A stretch of 64,000 nt of DNA from Hyphomicrobiaceae bacterium UBA7697 (GCA_002482645.1 DLGJ01000008.1:558001-622000); one strand, 5' to 3'. Shown: positions 8,901-16,201, numbered from the stretch's first letter. Program-made: numbers and translations. The notes: generated from the letters alone by a model not told the origin.

Positions 8901-10042
8901 GATTTCAGATCCTTGATGGCCGCGACAACCGCGGCGTCCGCCGGCGTGCCGCCATAGGCCGGACGCCCGTCCTCCTGGCTGACCACATGCGCGCCCGCGC
9001 GCGATACGCCGCAGACGGACCATTCATAGGGCCGCGTCTCCTTGTTCGCCACCTCGACGCCGGGCTTCACGTCGCAAGTCCCGATGCGCAGATCCGTGCC
9101 GAACCAGCTCACCACCAGAGAGACGTTCCCGGCATTCGGCAGCTGCGCTTCGAGCTGATCGAGCGCGATCCTCCAATCCGTGCGGCCATACGCCGTGTGC
9201 AGGTTCTCCGAGACGGTGGCCCCGTCCTCGATGCGGATGACGCGATCGGTCTCGTAGACGAATTCGCCCGCGCTCGGAATCAGGCTGACCGCCTGCACTT
9301 CCCTTTCGAAGCTGTCCACCGCGCGGAACACTTCGAACGAGAGCTGCGGCAGCCGGTTGCCGAAGCGCGCCAGCGCCATGTGCTCGAACACCACGATGGC
9401 GGTACCGCGATAGGCCGGCACGAACGCGGCGCCGCCCTGCTTCGCGGCCATCAGCCCGTCTCGCCCCTGGGTCTCGCCGCCGAGATAGGTGCGGATGGTG
9501 TAGTCCGACTGGCGCAGCTCCTTGCCGTCGGCCCAGATGCGCCCGATCCGCGTGACAGGCCCTTCGCAGACCGCATAGGCGACGTTGGCGAAATAGCTGT
9601 ATTCGACCGTCTTCACGGTCTGCGCGGGCGCGACCGCCTGGCTCGATCCGCGCGGCCCGCCGGATCCGCCGAACAGGTTCTTGCCGCCGCCCTTCACCTG
9701 GCCGCCGCCCGTGGTCTGGGTGGTGACGGTCACCTCCTCCTCGAAGCGCGTCGCCCAGATGAGCTGGCCGGGGAGCCGCGCCCGGCCATAGACGCGCGGC
9801 AGCGGCGCGCCCTCGCTGGAGGCGCCGACATGTACGTCGGACAGGCGCGGCCCCTCGACCACATGGGTCTCGCCGGAGGCGCTCGCGAGCGGCGCCATGA
9901 GCGCATTGTCGATCAGCGCGCCGGCGACGGACCCCACCGCGCCGCCGATGGACGCGCCGGTCAAGGCCGTGCCGAGCACGCTGCCGGGGAAAATCGCTCC
10001 GCCCACGGCGGACCCCACGGCACCGAGAACCAGTGTCGCCAT
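5969..10042 (-). CDS. GTA g15-type tail tip protein with TIM-barrel domain
   Basis: A 1357-residue protein and the largest of the cluster, equivalent to the R. capsulatus GTA g15 (tail-tip or megatron) protein. Residues 1-60 form a glycine-rich amphipathic N-terminus. Residues about 60-370 make the baseplate part. A TIM-barrel-like domain (GTA_TIM) spans about 380-730, with A-F-L-I-G-S-E-M-R-G near 492-500 and W-F-T-E-L-G near 687-692. The rest is a beta-rich phage-tail domain. The GTA protein forms the central tail fibre plug and reaches toward the recipient envelope; the barrel resembles glycoside hydrolases. The gene is intact, but the g14 peptidase gene upstream is now separated from it by 640 bases of repeats. 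Confidence 0.92.
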   Translation of the reverse strand: MATLVLGAVGSAVGGAIFPGSVLGTALTGASIGGAVGSVAGALIDNALMAPLASASGETHVVEGPRLSDVHVGASSEGAPLPRVYGRARLPGQLIWATRFEEEVTVTTQTTGGGQVKGGGKNLFGGSGGPRGSSQAVAPAQTVKTVEYSYFANVAYAVCEGPVTRIGRIWADGKELRQSDYTIRTYLGGETQGRDGLMAAKQGGAAFVPAYRGTAIVVFEHMALARFGNRLPQLSFEVFRAVDSFEREVQAVSLIPSAGEFVYETDRVIRIEDGATVSENLHTAYGRTDWRIALDQLEAQLPNAGNVSLVVSWFGTDLRIGTCDVKPGVEVANKETRPYEWSVCGVSRAGAHVVSQEDGRPAYGGTPADAAVVAAIKDLKSRGLKVTFYPFISMDVPSDNALPDPYSGAASQPAYPWRGRITCDPAPGLGGTVDKTAACASQVAAFAGAAAASDFVIDGERVSYTGPDEWSFRRFILHYAHLCKAAGGVDAFLIGSEMRGATSLRGSASGFPFVDALVDLAADVRGVLGGATAITYGADWTEYRGYQPDDGSGDVYFHLDPLWASSAIDAVGIDVYWPLSDWRDGETHLDRQAGWDSIYDLDYLRSNIRGGEGFDWYYPSAGATGNEASAERLSQTRLPITDGAYGKAWIYKTKAIKEWWQNRHYNRPGGVESGSHTGWVPQGKPIWFTELGCPAVDKGSNQPNVFIDPKSSESYAPYFSHAVRDDLMQRRYIQAILSYFDPSHEDYVSGQNPVSGVYGGRMVDASRIFIYTWDARPYPAFPYALSVWADGGNWELGHWLTGRVGGGSLAAVVRQILDDYGFTRYDVTKLYGFLDGFVIDRILSVRDALQPLSLAFLFDAIESGGLIQFAHRGRLGSVASVTPDGLVETDAEAPLYTLTRGQETELPLSAKITYVDGNEDYAQGAVEARRLGSRSDRAAAANLSIVMGQGKALSIAERWLRDAWAARERGSFALPPSRLALEPGDVVTLSSGERDYALRLTETRDAMFKDVEARSVEPFNHDAVVAPEKAREFNPVTVFGPADAVFLDLPLLRGDEAPYAGYAAATADPWPGAVAVYRSPGTSGYELNAFLPAQATMGRTAFDFYSGPVHRYDKSNVLRVALDHGELESVTEEALLNGANYAAVRNEDGDFELIQFQMAALVEAGVYDLSVLLRGQNGTEGAMRNPVAAGARFVVINSAVTALNLRPDEIGLALNYRYGPVSESLDDDTYIAATHAFQGLGLRPLSPVHIQGKRDPVSGDWALQWVRRTRYGGDSWEGLEVPLGEDAERYRLEVLDAPHGAVLRGVETSSPAVAYTAAMQTDDFGAPQWNVNVRVAQVSPVYGPGPATAELIYDYQH

Positions 10043-10078
10043 GACATATTCCTATTGTCTTCCTATTGTCGGATTCTC

Positions 10079-10262
10079 GCGCTCAAGCCGCGCGAAGCGC
10101 GGTAGCGCAAGCAAACAAGCGCTCAAGTAGGCCAGAGGCCGATAGCGCAAATTAAGAAGCGCTCAAGTAGGCCATCGTCCTCAAGCAGCGAAGCGGTAGG
10201 ACGAAAAAGAGAGGCCGGTAGCGCAAATCAAACGCCCTCAAGTAGCCGCTAGGCGGTAGGGC
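10079..10262. repeat. CTCAAG hairpin-repeat cluster A, with one repeat nested in another
   Basis: Simple units lie at 10079-10108 and 10119-10148. A third unit has its left arm at 10159-10173 and its right arm at 10212-10224, and is split by a complete shorter unit at 10177-10202. A fourth unit is at 10234-10262. Each unit forms an outer stem (GCGCT with AGCGC, GTCCT with AGGAC or GCCCT with AGGGC) and an inner stem. Confidence 0.9.
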
Positions 10263-10265
10263 GAA

Positions 10266-10375
10266 CTAAGAAGGAAACCGAAACGCGGCCACGGCCCGCC
10301 GCCGCCACCAGCGCCCCAAAGGCACCTCGACGACGCCGAGCCCTTCCTGGGCGTGGATCATGTGCCACCCACTCC
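10266..10375 (-). pseudogene. Duplicated 3' end of the GTA g14 peptidase gene
   Basis: This stretch encodes the same C-terminal residues as the intact peptidase gene at 10685-11251: an M-I-H-A-Q-E-G-L-G-V-V-E-V-P-L segment with the third catalytic-site histidine, then R-W-W-R-R-R and A-F-R-F-P-S before the stop. It has no N-terminal catalytic part. The duplication also copies the flanking hairpin repeats (10159-10262 matches 10539-10642, with one extra unit in the second copy) and the left half of the adjacent palindromic repeat. It is a dead fragment of a segmental tandem duplication. Confidence 0.85.
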
Positions 10376-10490
10376 CGTCATGCCCGGACTTGTTCCGGGC
10401 ATCCACTTGGGACTCTCGATGGGATGCACTCTCTCGATCGAAACTCAACCGCCCCAATGGACCCCCGGGACAAGCCCGGGGGTGACGAGC
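10376..10490. repeat. Palindromic intergenic repeat, copy 2 (intact attB-like copy)
   Basis: The left half starts CGTCATGCCCGGACTTGTTC. The right half at 10458-10488 contains GGACCCCCGGGACAAGCCCG followed by GGGGTGACGA. That right half equals the sequence obtained by joining the outer flanks of the integrative element at 28723 and 47896, so it serves as an in-window model of the empty integration site. Confidence 0.88.
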
Positions 10491-10538
10491 AGAGAATGGT
10501 TCGCTGCAGGACGATGAGTCCGGAACGGCGCTTAATTG

Positions 10539-10681
10539 GCGCTCAAGTAGGCCAACGTCCTCAAGTAGCGAAGCGATAGGACGAAAAAGAGAGGCCGGTA
10601 GCGCAAATCAAACGCCCTCAAGTAGCCGCTAGGCGGTAGGGCAAATTAACGCGCCCTCAAGTAGCCGCTAGGCGGTAGGGC
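10539..10681. repeat. CTCAAG hairpin-repeat cluster B, duplicate of cluster A
   Basis: The nested arrangement seen in cluster A is repeated: outer arms 10539-10553 and 10592-10604 around an inner unit at 10557-10582. Two GCCCT/AGGGC units follow at 10614-10642 and 10653-10681. The block ends three bases before the stop codon of the peptidase gene. Confidence 0.9.
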
Positions 10682-10684
10682 GAA

Positions 10685-11251
10685 CTACGAAGGAAACCGA
10701 AACGCGGCTACGGCCCGCCGCCGCCACCAGCGCCCCAAAGGCACCTCGACCACGCCGAGCCCTTCCTGAGCGTGGATCATGTGCCACCCGCTCCCGTCAT
10801 GCCCGGACTTGTTCCGGGCATCCACGAGCGGCTGTGCCACATCCGCGAGACGTGGATGGCCGGGTCGAGCCCGGCCATGACAAGTCGTGTGCGATTCGTT
10901 CTTAAGCGCTGGCCGCGCAAATGGCGCAGCGCTCACGATCCCCGCATGCTTGGCGACACCGTGATCGCGCATGCGGAACACCAGCACGTCGCCGGACCGC
11001 GCGTCCGCGACGCACCCGACCGGGATCAGATGCCGGCAGGCGGCGGAAAGAAGCGTCTCCGATCCGGTTGCGTTCCCCCAGTCGCGGGAGTATGGCGGCA
11101 GGACTTCCGGCTCCGGCCCGTAAAGCGCGCGCCACACCCCGCGGATGAGGCCGAGGCAATCGCAGCCGGCCCCGCGCACGCTGCCCTGATGGTGATAGGG
11201 CGTGCCGAGCCAGCCGCGCGCGCATGCGATGATGGCGTCGGGTTGGGGCAT
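10685..11251 (-). CDS. GTA g14-type NlpC/P60 peptidase carrying an in-frame repeat insertion
   Basis: A 188-residue cell-wall peptidase. The NlpC/P60 site is complete: nucleophile cysteine in G-A-G-C-D-C-L-G-L, a histidine in A-K-H-A-G-I and a third site in M-I-H-A. The ending R-W-W-R-R-R followed by A-F-R-F-P is typical of GTA g14. The enzyme is carried on the tail tip and cuts peptidoglycan during DNA entry. Between the second and third active-site segments the frame runs straight through an 88-base palindromic repeat (10795-10882). This adds roughly 30-35 residues absent from the usual family pattern. The ATG at 11251 gives the standard N-terminus. It normally adjoins g13, but here an unrelated gene has been inserted between the two. 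Confidence 0.88.
   Translation of the reverse strand: MPQPDAIIACARGWLGTPYHHQGSVRGAGCDCLGLIRGVWRALYGPEPEVLPPYSRDWGNATGSETLLSAACRHLIPVGCVADARSGDVLVFRMRDHGVAKHAGIVSAAPFARPALKNESHTTCHGRARPGHPRLADVAQPLVDARNKSGHDGSGWHMIHAQEGLGVVEVPLGRWWRRRAVAAFRFPS
10795..10882. repeat. Palindromic repeat inserted inside the g14 coding sequence
   Basis: Left half 10795-10826 (CGTCATGCCCGGACTTGTTC and on) and right half 10851-10882 (ending CCCGGCCATGACA) are near-perfect inverted repeats around a 24-base centre. The element is read through in the peptidase frame without a stop codon. Confidence 0.9.
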
Positions 11252-11573
11252 CAACTCGTATTGGTCTTGTGCCGGTCGGACTCGACTGTCGACGACCAGA
11301 AAGCTGGCGACGGTAATCGCAACAAACTGCAAAGCGCAGTGTCGTTCGAGTCCGAACTACCGTTCTCTAAGCCTCAAACAACATCGCCGCCCACTTGGGG
11401 CGGCGATTGAATATCTCTTGGTATGGGGAAACAGCAGGTCCTAATGCTACTCACCTGATGTCATGGCTTATCTCCTTTGGCGCGGAGGTCTGACCTATCA
11501 ACCCCTATATGGGGATTCACAGCGCGACAAATAAGGCTATTTAGCCAACAATATGGCCACCAACCTTAACGAA
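11252..11573. other. Spacer between the inserted HEPN-like gene and g14
   Basis: About 320 bases without a convincing gene. The only clear structure is the GC-rich hairpin at 11383-11407. The half near 11450-11573 is AT-rich like the inserted gene, while the half next to g14 has the GC content of the GTA, so the right junction of the insertion lies somewhere within it. Confidence 0.55.
11383..11407 (-). terminator. Hairpin, probable terminator of the inserted gene
   Basis: ATCGCCGCCC pairs with GGGCGGCGAT around a four- to five-base loop. On the minus strand it is followed by GTTGTTTG, a weak U-rich tract. It lies downstream of the 430-residue HEPN-like gene and upstream of g14, so it may stop transcription of the inserted gene or attenuate g14. 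Confidence 0.5.
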
Positions 11574-12866
11574 TTACACCACGTCATTATACAAAAGCAC
11601 CTCGCCCGCCGCAACGCTGATCAGCAGCACCCAGGGCTGGAGAAGCGCATAATTCCGATGGGTCGGGGCAATCACCGACGACGTACGCATATCACGCCCG
11701 TGTGATAACGCATTTCGAATATCCTTTATTCTCCTGCAGAAATTATCCAATGCATTGGTGCAATATTGGTCCTTAGTAATACCGACCGCAACTAACGGAT
11801 CGAGCGTGAAACCACCGTCAAAATGTATTTTCTTAGTGAAGACATCTGGTTGCGCCTCTATCTCAGTCCAGAGGTGCGACGGGTCCACCAGGTCCCGGAT
11901 CATTGCCTGCAACTTCGCAAAATCATCCATTTTTGACTGCTGCACAGCAGTTACAAGAATTTCAGTTGCAGCTGCTACGTCATCGAGGATGTTGGGCTTC
12001 GCCAATGCCTTCCTGACGCTCATTCTCGCGGAGTTTTCAATATACAATGCCGCCGAATATTCTATTATTCTATAATAATATATAAATCTCCTAACTTCAT
12101 CTCCGTCTCGCGCAGCGTTCCAAAAATGAAGCAAGTTTAGGTCAATAGACCTAGCATTTATGCTTTTTGGAAAAGACCCATCTATGTACCTTGTCTTCGA
12201 TTTTTCTTCGCGAACGGGCGCGTGGATAATTATCAAAGGAGTTTTTTCATCAAAATAAGACATATAGAAATTTAGATGATATATGAGTATCGCCAACTCA
12301 TCCTCATCAAGATCGACGCTCCTAATCCAGAAAGAAACAGGGCGGCCGACATCATAAGCGTCTCGCTCTTTTTCGTCTGAGTGGACGTACATCTGGTGAG
12401 TTAACAAGTTCCGATATTGTGTATTTGTAGCACTTACAGGCTGAAACGCGTCGGCTAACACGATCAATTCATCGCTACACGCACTGAACTCGCACTTGTA
12501 CGGCTTTCCATCATATGTAAACGTGAACTCTCGTCCATTTAGCTCCTTTACAGACTTTCTATTTATAAATGCAGTCCATATAATCTCAAAATCTTTGCTG
12601 TCTTTGTGCCAAATCGCACTGAAACGCTTCGGTAATATGAGAGTATTTAGAGCATTCGCTATATATTCGTGTTTATCTTGAGTTATTAAGAACTCTAATG
12701 ATGAGTCGCTCCAGGGATTCGCTATCACAAAGTCTTTGCTATCGGGTGCCCCAACCGGCTCGATTGAAGAGCCTGAATTTGACTGCAAAAAGGGTGCGAA
12801 CAGCTCTATGAGCTCCTCTGGAACCTCCGCGCCATCTCCTGATGCATCTATCTCGGTATCTTTCAT
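11574..12866 (-). CDS. Unrecognised 430-residue protein with C-terminal HEPN-like motif, inserted in the GTA cluster
   Basis: A 430-residue protein of a family I do not recognise. The first 380 residues are mixed alpha/beta with no obvious nuclease or ATPase motif. Near the C-terminus, R-I-K-D-I-R-N-A-L-S-H contains an R-x4-H motif (Arg384, His389) in a helical setting, as in HEPN RNase domains of toxins and abortive-infection proteins. Codon use is AT-rich, unlike the GC-rich GTA genes on both sides. It lies between the hub (g13) and peptidase (g14) genes, which are adjacent in other GTAs, so it is a later insertion. A defence or toxin role is inferred only from the motif and foreign composition. 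Confidence 0.6.
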   Translation of the reverse strand: MKDTEIDASGDGAEVPEELIELFAPFLQSNSGSSIEPVGAPDSKDFVIANPWSDSSLEFLITQDKHEYIANALNTLILPKRFSAIWHKDSKDFEIIWTAFINRKSVKELNGREFTFTYDGKPYKCEFSACSDELIVLADAFQPVSATNTQYRNLLTHQMYVHSDEKERDAYDVGRPVSFWIRSVDLDEDELAILIYHLNFYMSYFDEKTPLIIIHAPVREEKSKTRYIDGSFPKSINARSIDLNLLHFWNAARDGDEVRRFIYYYRIIEYSAALYIENSARMSVRKALAKPNILDDVAAATEILVTAVQQSKMDDFAKLQAMIRDLVDPSHLWTEIEAQPDVFTKKIHFDGGFTLDPLVAVGITKDQYCTNALDNFCRRIKDIRNALSHGRDMRTSSVIAPTHRNYALLQPWVLLISVAAGEVLLYNDVV

Positions 12867-12941
12867 CCGATCATATTAGCTGCGAGAATGAACAACGTAT
12901 AGTAGTGCGCTGAGCTCGCTCGAGCCTATTTCAAGCCACGC

Positions 12942-13832
12942 TCACCGCACCCGCCCCCCATCGTTCCGATCCGACCGGCTGACCACCCGGAGCATGAAGT
13001 CGTTGCCGGGCACGTGAGGGAAGCCGCGGAAATTTGCGGTGTTCGAGAACTTCGTCCGGCAGGTCGAAAACTGCTTGTCGCAGCCGGCGGTGACGTGAAA
13101 GCCGTCTCCGGGCGCGATCGCTTCCGAAGGCTTCTGCCACAGCTCGATGGTGACGCCGCTCGACGCCTTGGCGTGCAGTTTCACTTCGCCGGTGCGCCCA
13201 TCGTTCGCGCCGGAGGTCCACGTGAGCAGCCCGCGCGTGAACCAGTTGGCCGCATAGCCGCCGAGGCCTGACACCATGAAGCTGCGCGGCGATGCGCCGA
13301 GGCTCGCCACGGTCCCATTCGACGCGTACGCCGCCGCGCCGAGAGCGACCTTGCAGCGCGGATCGCCGAGGTCGGCGTCGCAGCCATATTGGATGATGCG
13401 CCCTTGCGGCTGCTGCAGCGCGTGCGCGAGCCCCCGCACCTCGCAGCGGAAATGGCTCCCCCCACGCGAGACCTCGCCGAGATTGCCGTAGCGCATGAGG
13501 ACGCGCATGGACGGCGCCGCCCAGTTCACGCGATAGATCTCGATGCGCGCATTGTCGAACAGCCCCGCGGCGAGATCGGCCTCGTTGAGCTTGTCCGATT
13601 GCAGCGCGCCTTCCACGTCGAGCGTGTCCACGTTGAGGCCGACCGCGCCGGAAATCTCCGAGCCGGTGAAGCCGCTCGCCGCCTCGAAGGCGGTGCCGTC
13701 GAAGGCGAGGTCGCGGTCGTGGTCCGTGAAGCCGAAGGCCGTGCCGTCATTGCGCGTGATGCGCCAGCACCAGCACAGCGTGGTCGCGCCGCTGTCGAGA
13801 TGATCCTGCAAAGCCGCCGGCAGCACCCTCAT
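12942..13832 (-). CDS. GTA g13-type baseplate hub protein (DUF2163)
   Basis: A 296-residue protein with DUF2163 in the N-terminal two thirds and the conserved cysteine-rich C-terminal segment. That segment includes C-D-x-Q-F-S-T-C, with lysine at x, followed by N-F-R-G-F-P-H-V-P-G. In R. capsulatus GTA this protein is part of the hub, and its cysteines are thought to hold an iron-sulphur cluster. A further cysteine pair lies in the Q-Y-G-C-D-A-D and D-P-R-C segments. Its start overlaps the g12 stop in an ATGA arrangement. Downstream, where g14 should follow directly, an AT-rich gene has been inserted. Confidence 0.92.
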   Translation of the reverse strand: MRVLPAALQDHLDSGATTLCWCWRITRNDGTAFGFTDHDRDLAFDGTAFEAASGFTGSEISGAVGLNVDTLDVEGALQSDKLNEADLAAGLFDNARIEIYRVNWAAPSMRVLMRYGNLGEVSRGGSHFRCEVRGLAHALQQPQGRIIQYGCDADLGDPRCKVALGAAAYASNGTVASLGASPRSFMVSGLGGYAANWFTRGLLTWTSGANDGRTGEVKLHAKASSGVTIELWQKPSEAIAPGDGFHVTAGCDKQFSTCRTKFSNTANFRGFPHVPGNDFMLRVVSRSDRNDGGRVR

Positions 13833-14464
13833 AGCCGCACCTCCAGAATCGGAATTTGCGGGATCGACCCGGCCTCGAAATCGCTGAGGTCGATCTCGAG
13901 CCGGTCCGTGTCGAAGCGCACCGGCACGTCGAACTCGAAGCCCGCGGTGACGGATGCGCCGACGCCCGGCACCGCGCCGGGGAGAAACGTGACGAGGCCC
14001 GTCGTGGTGCTGACCGCGTAGTCGCCCGGGTCCTGCTCCACTCCGGCCACGGCGACGCGCACGCTCCCTGCGACAGGCAGCGCGACGGTGCGGGTCCAGG
14101 GCGCATAAGCGCTGCCATAAGTCTTGGCGAGCTGAAACGCGGCCGTGGCGCCGTCGCCGGTGCCGATCCCCTGGTCGAGCGCGGACGGCGCCTGCAGCGG
14201 CGCGCAGGATTTATGATCCGTCCAGTCCTTCCAGCGGAAGCTGTGCAGCCGCCCGCGCCGTTCTTCGTAGAAGGCGATGACGGCGTGGAGGTCATCGAGG
14301 CTCTTGATGCCGTATCCCGCATCGTAGCGGCGCTTGGAATCCGCCCAGCGGCTGTTGCGCTCCTCGTGGCCGGAGCCGAGCACCACGATCTCGGTGCGGC
14401 GCTCGGGCCCGCCGCGCGCGCCGCGCGCCACGTTCGCCGGAAAGCGCACATCGTGAAACGCCAT
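13829..14464 (-). CDS. GTA g12-type distal tail protein (DUF2460)
   Basis: A 211-residue DUF2460 protein, the distal tail component joining tail tube to baseplate hub. It begins M-A-F-H-D-V-R-F-P, the standard family start, and contains the R-R-Y-D-A-G-Y-G-I-K and F-R-W-K-D-W-T-D-H-K segments typical of the family. It ends with a beta strand just where the hub gene begins (four-base overlap). The tape measure gene lies 181 bases upstream, with a palindromic repeat in the gap. Length and motifs are complete. Confidence 0.92.
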   Translation of the reverse strand: MAFHDVRFPANVARGARGGPERRTEIVVLGSGHEERNSRWADSKRRYDAGYGIKSLDDLHAVIAFYEERRGRLHSFRWKDWTDHKSCAPLQAPSALDQGIGTGDGATAAFQLAKTYGSAYAPWTRTVALPVAGSVRVAVAGVEQDPGDYAVSTTTGLVTFLPGAVPGVGASVTAGFEFDVPVRFDTDRLEIDLSDFEAGSIPQIPILEVRL

Positions 14465-14496
14465 TCGTCCGTCCTCCGATAAAATGCGCCAGTCTC

Positions 14497-14623
14497 AGTC
14501 ATGGCCGGGCTTGATTTGAGCCTGCGCCCGGGCCGGAAAAGCCGGACCCGGGTGGCCATCCACGATTTGAGAGTGCCGCACGCTTTGATTCGTGGATGCC
14601 CGGCTCTTCGGCCGGGCATGACA
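14497..14623. repeat. Palindromic intergenic repeat, copy 4
   Basis: Located between the tape measure and distal tail genes. The right half at 14591-14623 reads CGTGGATGCCCGGCTCTTCG followed by GCCGGGCATGACA. The left half starts AGTCATGGCCGGGCTTG. The centre contains an additional imperfect copy of the stem. Confidence 0.8.
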
Positions 14624-14645
14624 AGGAAAGCGGCGGCCCCGCTCG

Positions 14646-15206
14646 TTATAAATTCCGCTGCCCGCGCCCCACCGCGCGCGAGAGCATGGCCGCGACCTGC
14701 CCTTCGGAGCGGCGGAAGCTCTCCGCATCCGGTGTGGTGACGTTGACGGTCACATTGACGGGCGCCGCGCCGCCACCGGCCTTGACGCCGAGCCGCCCGT
14801 CGCGCCCGCGCGCGAGAGGCAACACCGCTTCCGGTCCCGCCTCGCCCGCGAGCCCGCGCGCGGCACCCAGCGGAAATGTCATGGGCGAGGAGATCACCCC
14901 GCCTTTGGCAAACGGGACCGGCAGAGACGAGCCGAGCCCCGCGCCCGTGACGAGACCGGCGAGCGTGTCGCCGAAGGTCTTGCCGATCGGCGCGAGCGCC
15001 GCCTCCAGCGTGTTACGCGACAGAGACAGCGCCAGCGACCGCAGCACGTCGGAGAGCTCGCGGCCCCGGAACGTCGCGTCGGTGAAGGCGCTCGTCAGGT
15101 TGCCGGCGAAGCTGGCGCTGAGGCGGCTCGCCTCGGTCAGCGAGGCCCGCAAGGGCGCGATGTCGCCGCCGATGACCACGTAGAGCCCATCACGTTCGTC
15201 CGGCAT
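14646..15206 (-). CDS. GTA g11-type short tape measure protein
   Basis: A 186-residue tail tape measure protein, short as is usual for GTAs with a short tail. The N-terminus is helical (L-Y-V-V-I-G-G-D, then a run of alanine/serine helices). The middle has F-A-K-G-G-V-I-S-S-P and G-E-A-G-P-E-A-V-L-P-L, the conserved glycine-rich block of tape measure C-termini. The start lies inside the end of the upstream chaperone gene (17-base overlap), which implies coupled translation. A palindromic repeat follows the gene. Confidence 0.9.
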   Translation of the reverse strand: MPDERDGLYVVIGGDIAPLRASLTEASRLSASFAGNLTSAFTDATFRGRELSDVLRSLALSLSRNTLEAALAPIGKTFGDTLAGLVTGAGLGSSLPVPFAKGGVISSPMTFPLGAARGLAGEAGPEAVLPLARGRDGRLGVKAGGGAAPVNVTVNVTTPDAESFRRSEGQVAAMLSRAVGRGQRNL

Positions 15207-15375
15207 GTGCGTCTCCGTCTGGATAGGCCTGCATCAGGGCGGCGAGACCGGCGCGCGACAGCGGCTCTCCCGCGCGATGCCCGAACGCGCCCGCAAGCGC
15301 CGCGTCGAGTTCGCGCGGGCTCATGGCCCAGAAATCTTTTGGGGCGAGACGAAGCGCGCCGAGCCCCGCCTCCAT
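15190..15375 (-). CDS. GTA g10.1-type tail assembly chaperone
   Basis: A protein of about 61 residues in the frame that ends at 15190. It has the signature F-W-A-M-S-P-R-E-L-D-A-A-L of the short tail-assembly chaperone between g10 and g11. The only ATG in frame (15375) lies just after F-P-W-R-A-A. Homologues usually include that F-P-W, so the true start may be a non-standard codon a few residues upstream, near the g10 stop. It overlaps the tape measure gene by 17 bases. It probably guides tape measure folding before tail tube polymerisation. Confidence 0.72.
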   Translation of the reverse strand: MEAGLGALRLAPKDFWAMSPRELDAALAGAFGHRAGEPLSRAGLAALMQAYPDGDAHAGRT

Positions 15376-15407
15376 GGCCGCGCGCCACGGGAAGGGCGCA
15401 CGCGCCG

Positions 15408-15776
15408 CTACCCCGCCCGGCCGGCTAAAGGGCCGGTGCGGTCCGCGCACGCCTCCCCATTCACACGCCCGGCGGCGAAGGTGGCGGCCAGCAGCCGCGC
15501 GACGATATCGACGAAGCCGGCCGCGCCGCCCTCCACGCGCATGGCGCCGACGGCGGCGTCTGCGATGTCGTAGCCCGCGCCGCGAAGCCCGGCGCCGATC
15601 ATCCGAATGGCATCCGCGGCGGCGATGCGCCCCGCCTCGAAACGCTCGGCCACCGCGAGCATGTCGTCCTCGCCGAACGCGTGCTCGAGTTCCGCCAGCG
15701 CGCCCAGCGTCAGGCACAGGCGGTAACTCTTGCCGTCGAGCACCGCTTCGATTTCGCCGCGATGAAGATTGACCAT
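15408..15776 (-). CDS. GTA g10-type tail chaperone
   Basis: A 122-residue member of the GTA gp10 family, equivalent to the tail-tube chaperone of lambdoid phages. It begins with the diagnostic pattern R-G-E-I-E-A-V-L-D-G-K, then L-C-L-T-L-G-A-L-A-E-L-E, then F-G-E-D-D. It sits 11 bases after the major tail protein gene and before the g10.1 chaperone, as in other GTA clusters. The last 15-20 residues are less typical. Confidence 0.88.
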   Translation of the reverse strand: MVNLHRGEIEAVLDGKSYRLCLTLGALAELEHAFGEDDMLAVAERFEAGRIAAADAIRMIGAGLRGAGYDIADAAVGAMRVEGGAAGFVDIVARLLAATFAAGRVNGEACADRTGPLAGRAG

Positions 15777-15787
15777 GGTCCTCTCCC

Positions 15788-16201
15788 TTACGCGGCGGTG
15801 AAGGCGAGCGCGCCGGCGGATTCGAGGCCGAGCTCGAAACTCACCTCGCCGTCGTGCCGCCCGCCATATTCGAGGCTCGCGATCTGGAACGGGCCTTCGA
15901 CCGTGCCGAAATCCGGCACGATCACCTGCCAGTCGCGCAACGTACCCGCGAAGAAATATTGCCGCAGCGTCTCGTCGGAGGCCGCGTCCTTGAAGATGCC
16001 GCTGCCGCTCACCCGCGCCGTCTTCAGCCCGGCCCCTTCCAGCAACTCGCGCCAGCGCCCGGCGGACTCCTGGTCGGTCGCATCGACCGTGGCCGCGTTG
16101 AAGGCGAGCGTCCGTGCCCGCAAGCCCGCCACGGTGACGAAACCGCCGCCGCCGCCGCTGTCCACTTTCAACAAGAGGTCCTTGCCCTTTTGCGCCGTCA
16201 T
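15788..16201 (-). CDS. GTA g9-type major tail tube protein
   Basis: A 137-residue major tail protein. It begins M-T-A-Q-K-G-K-D-L-L-L-K and shows the family features D-A-T-D-Q-E-S-A-G-R-W-R, G-S-G-I-F-K-D and a final beta-rich part F-E-L-G-L-E-S-A-G. Rings of this protein form the short tail tube. I chose the ATG at 16201; upstream in-frame codons run into a terminator hairpin. The gene is separated from the connector genes by a TerB gene and that terminator, an unusual place for transcription to stop in a GTA operon. Confidence 0.9.
   Translation of the reverse strand: MTAQKGKDLLLKVDSGGGGGFVTVAGLRARTLAFNAATVDATDQESAGRWRELLEGAGLKTARVSGSGIFKDAASDETLRQYFFAGTLRDWQVIVPDFGTVEGPFQIASLEYGGRHDGEVSFELGLESAGALAFTAA

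Noticed and set aside
12942..14464. Separate prophage rather than GTA
   Set aside because: Gene order and the short tape measure, DUF2460, DUF2163, NlpC/P60 and TIM-barrel set match gene transfer agents, and no phage integrase, repressor or replication gene adjoins the structural genes.
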